From the NCBI GenBank assembly GCA_022510615.1, contig JAFLTC010000017.1, forward strand, positions 1-38,933: DNA of 38,933 bases, in the 5' to 3' direction. The notes under the pieces are model-generated. The model searched no databases. It was given only the letters and a program-made list of their open reading frames with translations, and was not told the origin of the DNA. Origin of the DNA: Lachnospiraceae bacterium (GTDB taxonomy: Bacteria; Bacillota; Clostridia; Lachnospirales; Lachnospiraceae). A program made the translations under genes and the position numbers. Shown piece after piece: positions 35,214 through 38,933 of the stretch; position 1 is the first letter of the stretch; the number at the start of each line of letters is the position of its first letter.

Positions 35214-35304
35214 AAAGCAGATTTTAATAAATAAAAATATTGTTATTATGCTATGCGCACATACTGCTATAGATGGGATGATAACAATTAAAAGGTGTTA
35301 AGGG

Positions 35305-35350
35305 GCTATGCTCGATAACTAAGATTTAGTTATTAAGCATAGCTTTTTTT
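35305..35350 (+). terminator. Terminator after the surface protein gene
   Basis: GCTATGCT (35305-35312) pairs with AGCATAGC (35336-35343); after one mismatch and a G-U pair the stem continues with ATAACTAA and TTAGTTAT around a three-base loop, followed by seven T residues. Confidence 0.88.
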
Positions 35351-35409
35351 CCATTATTTTAATCAAATTTAGTAGATTATTTATTTCTTTTCAATTTCTG
35401 ATTGTGTCA

Positions 35410-36746
35410 AGATTTTTTCGCAAAAATCATTTGCCGTTTGGTAGCTGGTAGTCAGCCGGCTATGATATCAGACTGCATCTCATTTTCCATATGGATGAGA
35501 TGGTCCATGTTCATGTACCGCCGTGTGCCCCATTGGGTTCCGGCTACATGGCGCAGTCTGGCACATACAAGCATCAAGGCACTCTGTCCATCTGGAAAAG
35601 CCCCGATGGCCTTCGTGCGGCGTTTGATCTCCCGGTTTAGCCGCTCGATGGTATTGTTTGTACGGATCCTTGTCCAGTGCTGTGTGGGAAAGTCCATGTA
35701 TGTAAGCGTTTCCTCAATACCGTCCTGCAGCTTTTTGGCGGCTGCACTAAGTTTCATTTCCTGTAGTTTTGCCATTACCTGCCGGGTTTTCTCCCGGGCG
35801 GCTTCCTTGCTTTCCTGGGCGTGGATTGCTTTTAACATCATGGCGACCTCTTTCATCCTTTTGCGTGGTGTCACAGAGAAGATGTTCCGGTAGAAATGGA
35901 CGGTACACCTCTGGTAACGAGTATCCGGAAAGACTTCCGGTATCGTCTCAAGCATACCGAGGTTCTTATCTCCAATGATAAGGCGGACGCCGGCAAGTCC
36001 CCGTTCCTTGAGCCATATAAAGAAAGAACGCCAGCTTTCCTTATCCTCCTTCATGCCTTCCGCAGCACCGATGATTTCGCGGCAGCCGTCCCTGCTGCCA
36101 CCAATGGCGACCAGAATGGAAACATTCTGGATTTCCCCGCCCCAGCTGCGTTTCAGGTATACGCCATCCACATAGACGTATGGGTATTCCCCGGACAACG
36201 GACGGGTTCGCCAGCTTTCGATATGTTCATATGCCTTTTTGTTGAGGTTGCTGATGGTTCCCGGTGACACCTTCGTGCCCCACAGGGCTTCGGTGATGTC
36301 CTCCACACGACGTACGGAAACCCCTGCAAGATACATCTCAATCAGGGCTTCTTCCCCGGAAGATTCCATGCGACGGTAACGCTCGATGATGGCGGTTTCA
36401 AAAGGGACTCCTTTTAACTTGGGGACTTTCAATTCCACCTCTCCTGCAGTCGTGTGGAAGTTCCGTTTGTAATGACCGGAACGGTAGCCCTGACGTTCGC
36501 TAGAACGCTCATATTTCTGGGCGTTTACCAGTTCATCTGCTTCCTTATCGAGCAGGGCATTGAGGGTTTCCTCCACGCTGTTGCGGACAAGATCCTTCAA
36601 ATCGTGCTTTATTAAGTCCTCGTTTAGTTGTATAATGTTATCAGACATGGTTTTGCCTCCTTTAGTAAAATTTTGTTGTGGTAACTTAATTCCACCAAAC
36701 GGCATAGACCATGTCTATTTTATATAAAACTGATTTTGCGAAATCT
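35410..36746 (-). mobile_element. IS256-family insertion sequence (ends approximate)
   Basis: A single transposase gene flanked by matching inverted segments: an outer pair, 35410-35429 and 36731-36746 (AGATTTTTTCGCAAAAATCA against AGATTTCGCAAAATCA read inward), and an inner perfect 11-bp pair TGCCGTTTGGT, 35432-35442 and the complement of 36694-36704. The spacing between outer and inner segments differs (2 versus 26 bases), so the right end has gained or the left end lost about 25 bases. No clear 8-9 base target duplication was found, so the exact borders are uncertain. Confidence 0.8.
35452..36648 (-). CDS. IS256-family transposase
   Basis: A 398-residue DDE-type transposase (mutator-like). 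The acidic triad can be placed: Asp in YVYVDGVYLKRSW, Asp in LIIGDKNLGML, and Glu in NNTIERLNREIKRRTKAIG; the family CxxH appears as RCTVHFYRN. The N-terminal part has the typical RQGYRSGHYKRNF segment and the SVRRVEDITEALWG helix-turn-helix. The frame is complete, so the element may be active. The start at 36648 has AAAGGAGG seven bases upstream; a 19-codon longer version would begin inside the terminal repeat. Base composition is richer in G and C than the AT-rich DNA on either side. Confidence 0.95.
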   Translation of the reverse strand: MSDNIIQLNEDLIKHDLKDLVRNSVEETLNALLDKEADELVNAQKYERSSERQGYRSGHYKRNFHTTAGEVELKVPKLKGVPFETAIIERYRRMESSGEEALIEMYLAGVSVRRVEDITEALWGTKVSPGTISNLNKKAYEHIESWRTRPLSGEYPYVYVDGVYLKRSWGGEIQNVSILVAIGGSRDGCREIIGAAEGMKEDKESWRSFFIWLKERGLAGVRLIIGDKNLGMLETIPEVFPDTRYQRCTVHFYRNIFSVTPRKRMKEVAMMLKAIHAQESKEAAREKTRQVMAKLQEMKLSAAAKKLQDGIEETLTYMDFPTQHWTRIRTNNTIERLNREIKRRTKAIGAFPDGQSALMLVCARLRHVAGTQWGTRRYMNMDHLIHMENEMQSDIIAG

Positions 36747-36898
36747 ATTATACGTTATCTGATATTAGTGTAATAGCTCTAGAACAGCTATTGATTTCTT
36801 GTAATTACATGGATGACAATCCAACCATAGCCGTTTATGATATTACAACAGGAGAAGTATATGAACTTGACGATACAGATTACCGTTACTGGAAATAA
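36747..36898 (+). pseudogene. 3' remnant of an unknown gene next to the IS
   Basis: From the IS border an open frame runs to a TAA at 36898, encoding about 50 residues that read like a normal soluble protein end (ISVIALEQLLISCNYMDDNP, then TIAVYDITTGEVYELDDTDY). An internal ATG at 36809 has no ribosome-binding site, and a weak terminator-like hairpin follows (AAAAAAGG/CCTTTTTT, 36923-36951), so this looks like the tail of a gene cut by the insertion. The matching 5' part was not found on the left side of the IS, implying deletion or rearrangement. A free 29-residue peptide is the alternative. Confidence 0.4.
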
Positions 36899-37049
36899 AT
36901 TCATGGACAAGCAAAAAAGCAAAAAAAAGGTAGAAAACAGTAGCCTTTTTTGAAAAAAAGTGCTATACTGTACTTGGTGATAAAAAAGTTGTCCGTATAA
37001 ATCACTTTGCTTTATCATCAAATATATACATACGCAAGAGGGATGGTAT
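36899..37049. other. Intergenic region before the chemoreceptor gene
   Basis: Holds the weak hairpin at 36923-36951 and AT-rich DNA. GGTGATAA at 36975-36982 weakly resembles the -10 of flagellar sigma-28 promoters (GCCGATAA), with AAAAGTGC about 12 bases upstream; one base off in spacing and not convincing. No clear sigma-A promoter was recognised. Confidence 0.4.
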
Positions 37050-38765
37050 ATGAAAAAAAAGGTAAAGATATCATTAAAATGGGAATTTCTAGGAGTTTCC
37101 GTACTTCCTATGTTAATTCTGGCAGTGATAATAACGCTTTATGCGGTGAATTCTCTGCAAACCAATATGAAGGAAGAGGCATTGGCCGGACTGGAGGATG
37201 TCTGTCATAGTGTAGACGCCGCTTATACAGCACTGGACGCTGGGGACTATGTCCTTCAGGGTGATGATTTAATGAAAGGAACGGTAAATGTAACTCAGAA
37301 TGAGACGCTGATTGACAACTTTGCGGCAAATTCCGAAACAGAGGTTACGTTATTCTTTGGTGATACCAGAAGAGCGACTTCCCTGAAAGATGCCAGTACC
37401 GGTGAAAAAATTCTTGGTACTCAGGCATCTGCCGAAGTAGTCAGCAAGGTCGTGGATGGAGGAGAAGATTTTTCATCTACCAGTCTGCTTATTAACGAGA
37501 AAAACTACTATGCGTATTATATTCCGATGAAAAATACAGACGGCTCTGTAGTAGGTATGTTCTTTGCCGGAAAACCAAGTGCGGATATTGATGCTAATAT
37601 TCGTTCCAAAACAATTGCGATTTTAACAATTACGCTGGTGCTTCTTATTCTGGCAATCGCCATTATTTTAATTGTAGCAAACAAGATTACCAGAGCTGTC
37701 AGCCATGCAGAGGAGACACTGACAAAATTGTCTGAGGGTAATTTGTCTGTACAGATCAATGAAAAGCTGCTGGTGCGCAAGGATGAACTGGGTAGTATGG
37801 GAACATCTTTACAGACACTTTTGAATGAACTTAAAAATATTATCAACAATATGAAAAAATCCACAGATGTCCTTTCCGCCTCCGGACAGGAATTGAATGA
37901 ACTGGCAGGAGAGACCAATACAACAGCAATCGATATCAGACATGCCGTTGATGATATATCCAAAGGAGCAGTATCTCAGTCTGAGGATATTGAACATGCA
38001 ACATTAAATGTCAGTGACATGGGTGACTCCATCCAGAAGATAGTAACAAAAGTAAAAACGCTGCGTGATACTTCAGAAGACATGGAACAGGCTAAAAATG
38101 AGGCGGAGGCTATTATTAAAGAATTAGTAGAATCCTGTGAACACACCTTCAATGCAGTTAACAGTATTGAAAACCAAGTTCGATTGACAGATGAATCGGT
38201 AACGAAAATCCAGGATGCGATTTCGCTGATTTCTTCTATTGCAGAAGAAACGAATCTCTTGTCTTTGAATGCCAGCATCGAAGCGGCCAGGGCAGGAGAA
38301 GCCGGCAAGGGCTTTGCGGTAGTGGCATCTGAGATTCAGAAACTAGCAGAGGAATCCAATAGTTCTGCTTCCTCCATTGCGGAAATTATCCGCAATCTGA
38401 CAAGGGAATCAAAAAATACAGTAGATGCCATGAATAAAATGCAGGAGATTATTGAGAATCAGCAGGAAAAATTACAGGAAACCAAGGCGAAATTTGACGG
38501 AGTAAGTACCGGAATCCAGTCATCGAGAGAGGAAATATATGTGATTGGCGAGGATTCCAGGAACTGTGATAAGGCCCGGGGTGTTATGACGGATGTCATT
38601 CAGAATCTGTCTTCTGTATCCGAACAGAATGCAGCGGCGACAAAGGAAATTATGACCCCGATGGATGAATTAAATGCTTCTATGAAGATGTTAGCCGGCA
38701 AGGCTGATGATTTGGAATCCCTGGCACTTAGTCTGGAACATGATATGAACTTTTTCAAACTATAA
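37050..38765 (+). CDS. Methyl-accepting chemotaxis protein with single-Cache-type sensor
   Basis: A 571-residue transmembrane chemoreceptor. Membrane segments lie at about 13-33 and 187-210; between them is an extracellular sensor of about 150 residues with the single-Cache pattern (a long helix after TM1, then [13 protein letters not shown] and [25 protein letters not shown] just before TM2). A HAMP domain follows to about 265, then the cytoplasmic signalling coiled coil, whose hairpin tip reads [21 protein letters not shown] with [19 protein letters not shown], the CheA/CheW contact. The ligand is unknown; single-Cache sensors often bind small organic acids. It has an AGAGGGATGG site, is monocistronic by its terminator, and implies, with cheR, a motile cell. 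Confidence 0.95.
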   Translation: MKKKVKISLKWEFLGVSVLPMLILAVIITLYAVNSLQTNMKEEALAGLEDVCHSVDAAYTALDAGDYVLQGDDLMKGTVNVTQNETLIDNFAANSETEVTLFFGDTRRATSLKDASTGEKILGTQASAEVVSKVVDGGEDFSSTSLLINEKNYYAYYIPMKNTDGSVVGMFFAGKPSADIDANIRSKTIAILTITLVLLILAIAIILIVANKITRAVSHAEETLTKLSEGNLSVQINEKLLVRKDELGSMGTSLQTLLNELKNIINNMKKSTDVLSASGQELNELAGETNTTAIDIRHAVDDISKGAVSQSEDIEHATLNVSDMGDSIQKIVTKVKTLRDTSEDMEQAKNEAEAIIKELVESCEHTFNAVNSIENQVRLTDESVTKIQDAISLISSIAEETNLLSLNASIEAARAGEAGKGFAVVASEIQKLAEESNSSASSIAEIIRNLTRESKNTVDAMNKMQEIIENQQEKLQETKAKFDGVSTGIQSSREEIYVIGEDSRNCDKARGVMTDVIQNLSSVSEQNAAATKEIMTPMDELNASMKMLAGKADDLESLALSLEHDMNFFKL

Positions 38766-38790
38766 AAAGCAAATAGAAAAATGGGATTAC

Positions 38791-38826
38791 AAAGAGGCTG
38801 CCTACACAGGTATGGCAGTCTCTTTT
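38791..38826 (+). terminator. Terminator after the chemoreceptor gene
   Basis: AAAGAGGCTGCC (38791-38802) pairs with GGCAGTCTCTTT (38814-38825) with one G-U pair around an 11-base loop, ending in TTTT. Confidence 0.8.
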
Positions 38827-38848
38827 CAATCCTGAAAGGAGAATGACA

Positions 38849-38933
38849 ATGAGATTTCCCTCCTTTGTTCAACCGGGTGATACGGTGGGATTCGTGGCTC
38901 CGTCCTTTGGTTGTGCCACAGAGCCCTATTATA
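38849..38933 (+). CDS. LD-carboxypeptidase family (S66) protein, 5' end only
   Basis: Only the first 28 codons are present. FVQPGDTVGFVAPSFGCA matches the conserved start of S66 peptidases (LD-carboxypeptidase and the microcin C immunity protein MccF), where the PGDxVGxVAPS strand opens the catalytic domain. These enzymes remove the terminal D-alanine from tetrapeptides in peptidoglycan recycling or hydrolyse related bonds. An AAAGGAG site lies seven bases before the ATG. The catalytic Ser-Glu-His residues lie beyond the window. Confidence 0.75.
   Translation, partial: MRFPSFVQPGDTVGFVAPSFGCATEPYY

Noticed and set aside
36975-36982. Flagellar sigma-28 promoter for the chemoreceptor
   Set aside because: Only 6 of 8 bases of the -10 match and the spacing to a weak -35 is one base off; too little to claim.

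Overview
The window is a stretch of bacterial chromosome from a low-to-mid GC, Gram-positive member of the Clostridia, most likely a motile Lachnospiraceae gut anaerobe. That placement is an inference from gene order (ispH next to rpsA; plsX-rnc-smc-ftsY; rplS-lepB-rbgA; rex-acpS-nnr-alr-mazF), strong GGAGG ribosome-binding sites, the HisZ-dependent short HisG, and chemotaxis genes. Most of the window is densely packed core genome read from the + strand; no rRNA, tRNA or CRISPR array was found.

Layout. 1-2466: 3' end of ispH, overlapping rpsA (ribosomal protein S1), then cheR and a terminator. 2526-13320: a long same-strand run under a promoter before plsX: plsX, rnc, smc, ftsY (phospholipid synthesis, RNA processing, chromosome and membrane-targeting functions), then threonine dehydratase and hisZ-hisG-hisD. 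13307-16747: rplS with its own promoter and leader, a signal peptidase I homologue that has lost its catalytic Ser and Lys, the ribosome-assembly GTPase rbgA, an intact signal peptidase I with a long acidic cytosolic extension, and a CYTH-domain protein. 16764-18310: gdhA as its own unit, ending in an unusually elaborate terminator hairpin. 18349-20158: a secreted transglutaminase-like protein and a convergent secreted Ig-like protein sharing a two-way terminator. 20240-25336: lepA, hemW, purine nucleoside phosphorylase and an MTA/SAH-deaminase-type amidohydrolase. 25368-27290 (minus): an ABC-F ATPase. 27379-32120: rex with its own promoter and a probable Rex box, an unknown coiled-coil protein, acpS, nnr, alr and a MazF-type toxin without a visible antitoxin. 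32427-33481: a histidine-phosphatase-family protein and rlmH.

From 33.5 kb the character changes to accessory DNA: an AT-rich surface protein (Ig-like domain, Pro/Thr repeat linker, WWLRSPG-type C-terminal domain), an IS256-family insertion sequence, a 3' gene remnant beside it, and a methyl-accepting chemotaxis protein. The window ends in the first 28 codons of an LD-carboxypeptidase-family gene.

No wholly new multi-gene system is evident. The most notable observations are the catalytically dead signal peptidase homologue paired with an active, extended one around rbgA; a Rex-box-like site across the rex promoter that also forces a shorter rex start; structured RNA candidates at rplS, gdhA and the 33.8 kb surface-protein gene; and an uncharacterised coiled-coil protein in the rex-acpS interval.
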